The notes beneath the pieces are model-generated. The model did not search any database, had not been told where the DNA came from, and worked only from the letters and a program-made list of their open reading frames with translations. The translations under genes were made by a program, and so were the position numbers. Of a DNA stretch of 64,000 nt, positions 45,562 through 55,152 are shown piece by piece (positions within the stretch are counted from its first letter, which is position 1; each line of letters begins with the position of its first letter). The stretch covers positions 496,001 through 560,000 of the forward strand of contig OY723316.1 in NCBI GenBank assembly GCA_963210315.1, in the 5' to 3' direction. This stretch comes from Rhynchopus euleeides. Taxonomy: Eukaryota > Euglenozoa > Diplonemea > Diplonemida > Diplonemidae.

Positions 45562-45674
45562 TGCCTTTGGTCAAGGCCTTTTCAAACAAATTCGACCACG
45601 GAGCCTAGTAGCTGGTCCCTCGAATAGCACAAGTCTATGACAGGTCCCGGCACGAGGTTGCCTGCTATCGCAAA
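45562..45674 (-). ncRNA. Conserved structured motif, copy Y (right arm)
   Basis: Exact-looking inverted copy of 44957-45069 within the foldback. Confidence 0.35.
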
Positions 45675-46344
45675 CCCCCGGGGTCAGCCCGAGGACCCCC
45701 CCTTTAGCCCCCAGCTGGGGGAGGGGTTCAGTACCACTTTTTCGCCCGGCCAAAGGCCCCCCCTGAGTGGGGGGCCTGTGTGCTGACCCCCCCTTGCCTG
45801 AACCTGAGCACTGCTTAGGGGGGCTCTGGGGGCCCCCCTGGCCTACGGCTGGGGGGGGGCCTGTGTGTACTGGATAGTTTAGGTGGCATTTGCGATAATG
45901 CCACTTTTTTTTCGCGATAATGCCACTTTTTCAGTACCACTTTTTTGGCCTGTGCCCCTGTGGCCTGGCCAAAGCCCCCTGGGCCCCCCCTGAGCCCTGG
46001 CTTGGGGGGGCCCTGTGGACCCCCTGGCCTACGGCTGGGGGGGGGGGCCTGTGCGTACTGGATAGTTTAGGTGGCATTTGCGATAATGCCACTTTTTTTT
46101 CGCGATAATGCCACTTTTTTTTCGCGAAAATGCCACTTTTTGAAAAGTGGCATTATCGCGAAACTTTCAAAAAAAACAGGGCATTATCGTAAATAACCCT
46201 TTTTTTTCAAATCATAAGGTTGGCATTCCGATGGGAGGGAGGGGGGGGGGGATAGGACGGCTTGATCTGCTTCTCCACCTTGCTAGCGTTTCTCAGTCTG
46301 ATCTCGGAGGTTAATATTCACAACACATGGCTATCCCCCCCCCC

Positions 46345-47946
46345 CCCTAGGCATACAGTGCAAACGATAATTATTATCGCATACGATAATTATTATCGTA
46401 TTCCCATTATCGTATATTATCGTATACGATAATATACGATAATGATGCGATAATTTTTTGAGATTTTCGGAAAACCAGAAATCAGCCCAGAGCACATTGA
46501 AAAAGTGGTAAAAGTGGAGCCGGAAGCTGCCATTTTTGCTTCTTTGAATTATTGGTGGCGGGGGGCTTCACTCAGAAGTGTAGAATGTCCCTCACAAATG
46601 GGTAGCAGAGACACAACACACATAGTGCCATGACATGCACATCACTATGTCTGTCTGAAGAAGTTTCAGGCACAGTGGGGCGGAGAGGACTCTGGGGATT
46701 GGGCAGTGGCCGTTCCACATGCCCTTCCCCTCGTGACTTACACCCTGTCGCCACCCCACTTCATGGAAAACATGACTACGCAGCAACAGGGTCATACTTG
46801 CGGCGGTATGCAACCACCAGTACAGCCTGTTGCGGGTTCGCAAAGCCGACTGGTACGCTGCCTTGCCGTCGGGACCCAGATACTGAGGACACCCCTGTGA
46901 GAACACTGAGGGAAGACGTTGGGCTAGCCTAGTTGAAGCAGGTGTCGGGGTGACCGAGACAGAGCACCCTGCCCAGAACATGAACAAGAAAGACTGTTCG
47001 ACTGATGGGGAAGAACCTGATAGGCAGGTGTGGTCTTCGGTGCAATGTTTGGAGAGATCAGGAGATTTCTCTTCAAGGCTACCACTTATGTTGGACTTGG
47101 CCTTCGCTCCCGTGAGCAGTGAAAAAGTGAGGAACACCGTTCTTCCCCTCTGACTGACGACCAGTGATGACATAGCGAAGGACCTTGAATGGGGTTTGAA
47201 CCCGAGAGAGTCAATACTCAACCAAAGGTATTCTTCAGGACCTGGCACGGAACGGGCGATACGAACGCTCCCACCGTGCGCACGGACCTGTCTGCAACTC
47301 TACAAGGAACCACGGGGTGGCGCGCGCACATCACCTCGGAGGCCTCAAGGAGCCTGCCTGACCTGCACGACTCCGCTGCGCTACAAGGCGGAGCTCGGGC
47401 GCCATCCTCACCGACAGCAAGGCAAGGGGTGATGATCATCTGGAGACACCTGAGCCCATGCAGGATCGGAGAGACGCGATCCACCTGAGGGAGACCACCA
47501 TCCACCTCCTTCGGACAGACCACACAGCCTTGTCGATGACCACAGCAGCCCGGACACAGACCAGTACGCGTACCCTGCCTGCAGCACCGGACCCCACAGG
47601 CTCATCTTACCCTTCCTGGTGCTGGGAGAATGGTAGTGATCTCTATTTTGTGGCTGATTGTGGCCCTTGGCGGGGTTTGGTGGCGTTTGGCGGTGGTAAA
47701 CTGGAGATTTCGGTGATTGGTTTCGGGCAAAATCAGGTGGGTATCGCATACGATAATGGGATTATCGTATGTTATCGCATACGATAATAATTATCGTATC
47801 CGGTCGTATACGATAATGGGATTATCGCATCATACGATAATGGATTATCGTATGCGATAATAAATTATCGTATGCGATAATTTTCCGAAAATTATCGTAT
47901 CTGGTATATGTGCGATAATAATTATCGTTTGCACTGTATGCCTAGG
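46345..47946. mobile_element. TIR element with CCTAGGCATACAGTG ends
   Basis: CCTAGGCATACAGTGCAAAC then ATAATTATTATCGCA at the left is mirrored at the right end. Subterminal ATACGATAAT / ATTATCGTAT repeats extend about 110 bp on the left and 210 bp on the right. It sits at a C-run / G-run. The interior has a minus-strand frame (46592-47248, 218 codons) and others, none with a recognised domain. Confidence 0.75.
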
Positions 47947-48086
47947 GGGGGTCATAAGCCCGTACAAAACCAAAATTTTCGACATACCATCAGAGCCGCC
48001 CTAATACCTGATCTGACCCGAAAATCCGACCCATACCCCCCCGGAAACTGTCTGGGGCCCACTTGTGACACCTGATACGCACTTTT

Positions 48087-48938
48087 GTGATGATTTTTTG
48101 GGGTCCTAAAAAATGTACCTCAGTTTCGTACCTTGCCTTTGTACCTGAACCACTCCCGACCGCATTATTTCGTTCTTTGCAAGGGAAGGGTGTCACTACG
48201 CTCACTCAGCACGCCGAGCAACACATGCCGCGTGCCCAGGGCCTCGCAGAGGTGTCAGATGCTGCTGCAGAGGAGTACCTTGCTCGAAAGACGCTCGCCA
48301 AACGGGAGATGTGCGGGGTCTCGGCAGAGAGCGTTGTGGCAGACCTGCGTAAAAAGAAAACGGCACACGACATCGGTGAGGCGACATTATTTCGGGCGCT
48401 CCGTCGGGCTGGGTACATAGGAGAGCGAGTGGGACGTGGTGACGACAGATATATGCAGTGGTGCATCAACTGCACGCACGTGCGGGAAAAGCGGCGTTCC
48501 TTGCTAGCCAAGAAAGATGTCACCTGCACTCCTACTCCTCCCACTCCTCCTGCTCCTACCCCCACACCAACTGATGTGGGCAGTGAGAGTGATGGCAGCT
48601 CCAGAGCAGCAGATGATCTAGGAAGCAATGAGCGGGTCAGCCGGGCAGACTACCTCAGTCTGTACCGGAAGTACGAAGCGTTGCGGGCCCGCCACCACCG
48701 CCTCCAGGAGAGGACCCGAGGGTTGAGAGTAGGGTTGTACAACGCCAGGGGAGGGTATTCCCCTGGCGTTGAGACATCCCTGGCGACCTTGCGGTCGCAC
48801 TGTGTGGGGGCTGAGTCGGCAGGCAGATGCCGATCCAATGACCTTGTTGAGTCCCCACATGGTACACTCTCATACGTGTTGTCGAGACTGCGTGGTGTGC
48901 ATATCCTGCGGGGCGCAAATTACACAGCACAATCATAA
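48087..48938 (+). CDS. Element protein 1, unknown
   Basis: The 283-codon frame begins inside the left arm; the first Met after the arm is in EQHMPRAQ (about 48223). Two helical, basic segments (ARKTLAKREMCGVSAESVV, TLFRALRRAGYIGERVGRG) could be a helix-turn-helix type DNA-binding region. A CxxC (CINC) follows, then a Thr/Pro linker (TPTPPTPPAPTPTPT) and an Arg-rich helix. No family is recognised. It may splice onto the 48974-49243 frame, whose upstream side has a CACAG acceptor-like site near 48987. Confidence 0.4.
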   Translation: MMIFWGPKKCTSVSYLAFVPEPLPTALFRSLQGKGVTTLTQHAEQHMPRAQGLAEVSDAAAEEYLARKTLAKREMCGVSAESVVADLRKKKTAHDIGEATLFRALRRAGYIGERVGRGDDRYMQWCINCTHVREKRRSLLAKKDVTCTPTPPTPPAPTPTPTDVGSESDGSSRAADDLGSNERVSRADYLSLYRKYEALRARHHRLQERTRGLRVGLYNARGGYSPGVETSLATLRSHCVGAESAGRCRSNDLVESPHGTLSYVLSRLRGVHILRGANYTAQS

Positions 48939-48973
48939 CCACTTCGGCTCTCAGGGCGTACAATATCCCAATC

Positions 48974-49243
48974 GTGCCTTCACAGGCTAAGATCGACGAA
49001 GCAAAAGCATCTACAACGCTGCCTACTAATGCCGATGCAGCCTCCCAGGCGTACGAAGTACTCACAATGACCCATATGCGATCGAAGTACTACACCCAGA
49101 AGGTGGCTGAACTCATTCTGCTGACGCAACAACACAACATTCCCACTAATCAGGTCAAGAAAGACCTTGCCGAGGCACTGGGGAAGGCAACATGCGTGCC
49201 ACCTGAGCCAGAACCACCGCAGAAAAGGCAAAGAACGAAATAA
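48974..49243 (+). CDS. Element protein 2 or second exon, unknown
   Basis: Open for 89 codons, beginning after a possible 3' splice site (TTCACAG|GCTAAG) and ending in the right arm with a basic tail (PPQKRQRTK). The central part is a predicted helix (YEVLTMTHMRSKYYTQKVAELI). It is probably the C-terminal exon of the preceding protein, because the tail looks like a nuclear localisation signal. Confidence 0.35.
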   Translation: MPSQAKIDEAKASTTLPTNADAASQAYEVLTMTHMRSKYYTQKVAELILLTQQHNIPTNQVKKDLAEALGKATCVPPEPEPPQKRQRTK

Positions 49244-50178
49244 TGCGGTCGGGAGTGGTTCAGGTACAAAGGCAAGGTACGAAACTGAGGTACATTTTTT
49301 AGGACCCCAAAAAATCATCACAAAAGTGCGTATCAGGTGTCACAAGTGGGCCCCAGACAGTTTCCGGGGGGGTATGGGTCGGATTTTCGGGTCAGATCAG
49401 GTATTAGGGCGGTTCTGATGGTATGTTGAAAACAATGTATTTTTTTTTTGCGCGCCAGGGTGTTCTCGCGATCGACGAATACCCGCTGGTTCTTCTCTCC
49501 CCTGACTGATGTGCAGACGCAAAGTTCGCCCATTATTTCCCTGTGGAGCGTCTGTGTGTGCGTGATTTGGTTGACTATCGCATTTGCTTTGACAGGCAAC
49601 AACAACAATTGACCAGGGGGGGGGTCAAAAGGGATGGGCCAGGCGTGGCTCTGTGACTGTTGAGACCAAAGGGAAGGAGGGAGGGGGGTCTTGAGGCTGT
49701 TGGCCGTAGAAGGCTTCAAAGACACCATGCAAACCAAAACACACCTGTTTTTTTTGGCACAAACCCACCTTCCGCTCTGCTATCATGCAAGTTTTATGCG
49801 CCAGCGTCTCTGTGTGTTTTGTTAAGTACAGAAAAAAATCCTTTCGGCCGATCTCTTCGCACCCCCCCCCCCCCCCTTCCCTCACCCCCCCCACCCCCAC
49901 CACCACGACCCCAGTCCAGCCCAGCCTAGCGCACAGACAAGCTCGCTTCGTGCAGATTGGGCGTGTCAAGCAAGCACATTAGGGGCCTTCGTTCCAAGGT
50001 GTAGAAACGTGAGCTGGCACCCCCGAGCTTCTTGAGATGACATGCGTGAAGCGTCAAAGTATAGGTGTTGCCTCCCACGGCCCCGATCCCTTCTCTCGTC
50101 TGGTGGGAGCCGTCAACGCATCAATTATGGGAAGAAAGGAAGCACACAGCAACGGTTTGCCACGATTTTTTTTGTTAG

Positions 50179-50362
50179 TTCGGCGTAGCCAACTGGGGGA
50201 AACTTTCTGTGCCTTTAGCTGGATCGTGCGTCCCCACTCACACCACTTCACCAGACCGGGGAGTGGTGTACACAAAGAGTGGGGTCTGCGTTCCAACAAA
50301 AACAACTTTCGGCAGTATTTGGTTTGTTGTCTCGTTTTGTTGTCACTTTACGATCCAGCGGG
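50179..50362 (+). repeat. SR-A dispersed repeat, copy 3
   Basis: Closest to 36687-36880 and 43853-44042; keeps the GCTGGATCGT / ACGATCCAGC pair. Confidence 0.8.
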
Positions 50363-50516
50363 GGGGCACAGATAGTTTCCCAAGATGACAAAATTCAAAA
50401 CTATATCCCCACCCACTCCACCCGCCCCGTTACCCCCCCCCCCCCCCCCCCCGGCACACCAGCCCCCGCCCCGTTACCCCCCCACCCACCCCCTCCCCAC
50501 CTGTTCTCAACATGGG

Positions 50517-50597
50517 TTCCTTCATTCAGTAGTGCAGAGAAGCGCCTCACAAAAAAAGGGGACGAACCTGACAACAGTTTGGCACAGAGCGAAGGCC
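50517..50597 (+). repeat. SR-E short repeat
   Basis: TTCATTCAGTAGTGCAGAGAAGCG at the left and GAGCGAAGGCC at the right; shorter and closer at the right end than the 5459 copy. Confidence 0.5.
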
Positions 50598-50628
50598 TCC
50601 GCTAGGTGGAGATGCCGACATCTTCCCC

Positions 50629-50669
<41 letters not shown>

Positions 50670-50713
50670 CACCTGACAGTGTGCTGCTCGGGGCTGTTTC
50701 CCCCCCCCCCCCC

Positions 50714-51864
50714 TAGGGGGGGTCAAATGGGGGTGACAAACACGATTTTTCAAAAAACCGGCGCAGAGGCCCCAAAGCCCCCGTAAACCCTCCAAACCCC
50801 CCCAGATCGGTCCGGAAACCCATCGAACCCCACTTTTCCACCATTCCGGGCACCTCAGGTGCCCGAATTGGGGTACCTAAATTTTGTGCCACCGTTTGGT
50901 ACCGTACAGTGCCACTGTGTGGGAGGTTGGAAAAGAAAATGCCCCAACACACCACATCTGAGGGTTGCAATGCATGTTGCTTGCCAACCACGTCATCCGG
51001 TGGGTGTCAGGCGCTATGTAGGTGGCATTAGCCAGGTCTTCGATGTGTTCTGGCTTGTATATATACCTCCCTGCCTGCGGCACAGGCACTGCCTTTGTCC
51101 CCCACACCAGCCACAGAGAGCGTATTGTACTCGGTCCACGGTTGCTGATTCATTGTGATGCGTTGTATCCTCGAGTGAACGTCACACACTAGTGGCACCA
51201 CCACCCGCCATCCGAGAGCTGTATTGACTTTGCGCGCTTCCGTTGTATTCACCTCGCCACGCATATTGCACCGTTCAGTACCAGTGCTCTTGGGCCAGGC
51301 AAAGTAGACCGCAGCAACTACCAATTCTGGCACAATGGGTACCACGACAGCGCACTTCATGTGTTCCCGGAATGTACAGCTCGTGTTGCAACAGTCGTTG
51401 TCAACACATCCCGGTTGTGGAGCACTGCTGCACAGGAATCACACGACCATCTGGACTGTTCCGTACCTACAGGCAGCCTCCCGGTGCATGGTGGCAGGGA
51501 GGTATATATACAAGCCAGAACACATCGAAGACCTGGCTAATGCCACCTACATAGCGCCTGACACCCACCGGATGACGTGGTTGGCAAGCAACATGCATTG
51601 CAACCCTCAGATGTGGTGTGTTGGGGCATTTTCTTTTCCAACCTCCCACACAGTGGCACTGTACGGTACCAAACGGTGGCACAAAATTTAGGTACCCCAA
51701 TTCGGGCACCTGAGGTGCCCGGAATGGTGGAAAAGTGGGGTTCGATGGGTTTCCGGACCGATCTGGGGGGGTTTGGAGGGTTTACGGGGGCTTTGGGGCC
51801 TCTGCGCCGGTTTTTTGAAAAATCGTGTTTGTCCACGTAAAAGGGTGGCATTTGACCCCCCCTA
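50714..51864 (-). mobile_element. Foldback element FB1, copy 3
   Basis: 1151 bp, inverted relative to copy 2 and nearly identical to it. Both flanks are poly-C runs. The pair 31966/50714 frames a 17.6-kb segment holding creatine kinase 2 and the cold-shock gene. Confidence 0.9.
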
Positions 51865-53389
51865 CCCCCCCCCCCCCCCCGGGAAGCTGCAACCGGGGGT
51901 GTAGTAGAAGAGGAAGGCAGTCAACCACCACACACCCCCCCCCCCCTACCCTCACACACCGGTGTAACATCTCCATTTTTATCAGAGGAATTCAAAAAAA
52001 AATACAAGTCAAAAAAAATTCCCCCCACCCCCACCCCGCCCGACCTCCCCCCTGCTGTGCCAGACAGACGAGCCCGAAACAGCTGGAATCTCTCAGTGGG
52101 GGAGGTGGAGGGTGTGGGTGTGGGTGAGGGTGAAATGGTTTGTTTGTAACAGTAACAACTGGGGCAGAAAAAAAAATATATATATCGGTCAAAAGACTCA
52201 GTGGGGCAGAGAACGGGTCTGTGCAGTAGCCTAGCTCTGCATAGCGCCTGTGATTGTCGACTCCAAAAAAAAAAGGCGGTCAAAATGCGTTGAAAAAGAT
52301 GGCCCGGTCGTGCAGGGGAGGGGGGGGAGGGGGACCACTCGGAGGAGGCGGGGAAGACAGGGGTGGCGGAGGCACTGTGTATGGGCGTATGTGTGTTGGA
52401 TGCCCTGCGGGGGTTCAGGGCCCCATGTGTATTGTGGATGTGGTGTCGGTGTTCAGGGTAAGTCGATCGGTGCGGCCTCCGCTAGGGAAAAAAAGTAACG
52501 ATTCATGCGGTGGACAGATGTGAAGGCGGCGTTAGATCGGAACGGACGATATCACCTCGCCCTCAGTTTTGTGTGTGTGTCTGTCTGTCTGGTTACCATA
52601 TTTTTTTAGTGGGTAGCAGACCTTCGCACAGATCTTTTGCCCACCCCGCCCACCTTTACGTTCCGGCGGATACTGTGTGTGTCAAAGCGGCGTGCGCTTA
52701 CCTATGGGCTTGAAGGGCAAGTTACTGGCTTGCCCCTGCCAGGTGCCGCCGACGCTTTCTAAAAAGATTCATGTGGTGTGTGTGTGTGTGTGTGGTGACC
52801 ACGTTTTGTGTGGGGAGATCCTGCGCGGATCATAGCCCACCCTGTGTGTGTGCGTGCGCGTGCAATGGAGATAGCATCAAGAGCATGGGGTGCTCGGTGT
52901 CTTCTCTGCATTGCTGCAGATAGGATTTCACGTGTGTGTTGTGTGTGTGTGTGTGTGGCGACCACGTTTTAAGTGGAGAACCCCCTGTGGTGTGTAGCTG
53001 TGTGCGAGGGCAACATGCCCATCCACCCATCTCCCCCCCTCCCCCGGGCTGAGCGGGCAGTCGAATGCAGCAGGGAGCCAAGCTCCGATCCCGACCAGCC
53101 CCACCCCACTCACCCCCAACCCCACCCACCCCCCTGCAGGCGCCCCTTGCCTCTGCGGCGTCAGACACAAACCTGCATAACGAGTGAAGGGAGACCATCT
53201 TTGTGTGTTCCTTTGGTTTCGATTTCACGACCCCGCCTGTGTGTGTGGAGGCGCCCCTTGCCTCTGCAGTCCGTGGCAGTCATGCAGTTGGCACACCGCC
53301 CACCCTCGACAAGACGCACAGGAGGCGGTGTTGGTAGCACGCGAGAGCGGGGGGGTGGGGGGGGGGAAGGAAAGGGTGGTGCGAAAACT
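51865..53389. other. Intergenic upstream of the WD40 pair
   Basis: C-runs, TA run near 52175-52185, and SR-G-like sequence with GT runs at about 52750-52980 (ATAGCATCAAGAGCATGGGG, TGGCGACCACGTTTT). SR-D with target duplications at 53138-53267. No other gene. Confidence 0.5.
53138..53267 (+). repeat. SR-D copy 3 with 19-bp target duplication
   Basis: The element itself (53157-53248, 92 bp) lies between two copies of AGGCGCCCCTTGCCTCTGC (53138-53156 and 53249-53267). It ends in a short TG run. A GGTTTCGATTTC segment weakly resembles a Pol III B box. Perfect long duplications indicate insertion by target-primed retroposition, so SR-D is a very short SINE-like element. Confidence 0.8.
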
Positions 53390-54502
53390 ATGGATGTGAC
53401 GGTGAAGCATACCGGGACCGGAGACAGCTGTGTCGTCTGTGTTCCGGAAGGGGGGACTGTGGTCGGGCTGAAGGCGGATGCGCTGGAGGAGATGTTCCCG
53501 GGTTCTATCAACAACGCAACCCGTGAGGCTGCATGCGTGGCAGCACGCATCGAAGGGTGTGAGGAGGAGCTGGACGATGCACAGCGTGTTGCCGACACGG
53601 GTCTGGAGGACGGGGGTGCTGTCCAGCTCGTCCCACGCTGGCCCAACCTCAACGCTCCCGCAATCTACTCATCTGCACATGGCGAAGGGGTCACGTCTGT
53701 CACACTGTCGAGGTGTGGGGGGTTGTGTGCAGTGGGTTACTACAAAGGACACATCACTGTGTTTGACACCACCACCGCTGCTGTGGTGGCGGACCTCACA
53801 CACGGCAACATGGCAAATTGTCGGGCTGCGTTCTCCGTCTGTGGGACGTGGTTGGCAACGTGCTCTGAGGATGGCACCACTTGCGTGTGGCTGACAGCAA
53901 CCTGGGAGCAGGCGTGCATGCTGCACCACGACAACACCTGGGTACGAATTACAGCGTGGGCACACTGCGGACGTCTGGTGTCCGGTGACTACCAAGGCAA
54001 AGTGCGTGTGTGGGACTTGAAGGGCACACCGAGCGCCACAGTGCTGGAGGGTCACAGAAAGGCTGTTCGCAGCATTGCTGTGTCACGCACGAGCATCTTC
54101 GGGTCAGATGACAAGACGATCCGTGTGTGGGGCATCAGCACCCTCACACACACACACACCCTGGATGAGCACACGGATATGGTGACGGACATCGCCCTGA
54201 CTCAGGACGAGCAGCACCTCGTGTCATGCTCTAACAAGTCCCTCAAGGTGTGGTGCACAACCTCCCTCAGATGCCTGCGTACTGTGCAACTGGACAGCTA
54301 TCCCACCTCAGTTGCTGTGTCACAGCCAGGCGATGTTGTTGCAGTGAATGGCATCCCCATCGAGCTGTACCGCCTCAGCACAGGAGAGCGTCTTGGGGAG
54401 GTGCGCTCAGAGTGTGATGTTATGGCACTCAGCCCCTGCGGGAGGTGGGTCTTCACACCAACCAACTACTCTCACATCTCTTTGTCTTCCGCTTCACCCT
54501 GA
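53390..54502 (+). CDS. Ubiquitin-like + WD40 repeat protein, copy A
   Basis: One exon, 370 residues from the ATG in ACTATGGATG; the frame is open further upstream by chance, but the paralog begins at the same Met. Residues 1-83 look like a ubiquitin-like beta-grasp: MDVTVKHT strand, V.EGGTVVGLKADAL, then LDDAQRVADTGLEDGGAVQLV, the usual last strands. Residues of about 95-365 are WD40-type repeats (GHITVFDT, GKVRVWDL, DKTIRVWG, KSLKVW), enough for most of a beta-propeller and likely a binding scaffold. It contains a CA-repeat stretch encoding THTHT. The partner is unknown. Copy B at 55153 has the same start but is interrupted. Confidence 0.85.
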   Translation: MDVTVKHTGTGDSCVVCVPEGGTVVGLKADALEEMFPGSINNATREAACVAARIEGCEEELDDAQRVADTGLEDGGAVQLVPRWPNLNAPAIYSSAHGEGVTSVTLSRCGGLCAVGYYKGHITVFDTTTAAVVADLTHGNMANCRAAFSVCGTWLATCSEDGTTCVWLTATWEQACMLHHDNTWVRITAWAHCGRLVSGDYQGKVRVWDLKGTPSATVLEGHRKAVRSIAVSRTSIFGSDDKTIRVWGISTLTHTHTLDEHTDMVTDIALTQDEQHLVSCSNKSLKVWCTTSLRCLRTVQLDSYPTSVAVSQPGDVVAVNGIPIELYRLSTGERLGEVRSECDVMALSPCGRWVFTPTNYSHISLSSASP

Positions 54503-55152
54503 GTGTACACTGTGTGTGCAGTGTCTCGAAACCCTGTGCCCTGCCTTGCCTGCCTCCCGTACATTGACCTGTCTTCCTTGCTAGCCTCCCCACAACATGG
54601 AGCTGCCTCCCGTGAACAGAGCAACCCGCCCCCACCGCCTCTGTTGGGAGGCAGCTGATGCGTTTGCATCTGAGACGAGAAAAGATGTCAAAATTATTGA
54701 CGCAACGCCCCCTCTCTGCAGACTGCCCCACACCCCCTCCCCTCCCTCGCTGATCTGCACCGCACCCCTCTCTCTTTCGCATACACTTCGCATCCCGAGT
54801 AGAAGCAGACACTTGATGAGTGTGCAGTCAGTGCAACAAGTCAGATGTGGATTCGATCCGCAGCGATCGGTTTGTCGTCACGTTTTGCTGTCACTTCACG
54901 ACCCAGCGTGGGGACGCAAGGGTACACGATAGTGTCTGCTTCACTTCCCTACCCAACAGGGGGCCATGTTCAACCCAAGGACGTAAGGAGGCTGAATGGC
55001 ACTCGCCCTCGTATCGATGTATGGCGTCGGCCCTGTTGCAGCTTCTGGGTGTGCCACTTGCTTTGACCCCCCAGCCCCAGCATCGCACACTGCACTCAAC
55101 GCCACACAATCCAGGGAGGTGCTGCACCAGTTGAAGCGAACTCAAAATCAAC
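54503..55152. other. Spacer between WD40 copies
   Basis: Contains the 3' part of SR-A (about 54868-54905, GTCACGTTTTGCTGTCACTT). No gene is supported. Confidence 0.5.

Larger units (their letters stand above)
44168..46199. mobile_element. Large foldback element with GGCATTATCGCG repeats
   Basis: Arms 44168-45246 and 45385-46199 are reverse complements around a 138-bp spacer. The outer tips read GGGTTATTTACGATAATGCC, in T-runs on both sides. Inward come several AAAGTGGCATTATCGCG units, then tandem modules with TGCCACCTAAACTATCCAGT and CAGGCCCCCC...CCGTAGGCCAGG: three in the left arm, two in the right, which accounts for the length difference. Each arm carries the structured motif. No ORF with a known domain. 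Confidence 0.85.
47976..49432. mobile_element. DNA element with 205-bp terminal inverted repeats
   Basis: Arms 47976-48180 and 49229-49432 are near-perfect inverted repeats beginning TTTTCRACATACCATCAGA. The interior carries two + strand open frames. No known transposase signature is visible. Confidence 0.8.
49433..50713. other. Intergenic with SR-A, SR-C and SR-E
   Basis: SR-C-like sequence near 50040-50125, SR-A at 50179-50362, C-runs at 50430-50455, SR-E at 50517-50597 and a CT microsatellite at 50633-50668. No gene is supported. Confidence 0.5.

Noticed and set aside
52973..53389. N-terminal extension of the WD40 protein
   Set aside because: The open frame upstream is low-complexity, runs through SR-D, and the paralog starts at the same Met as 53390.
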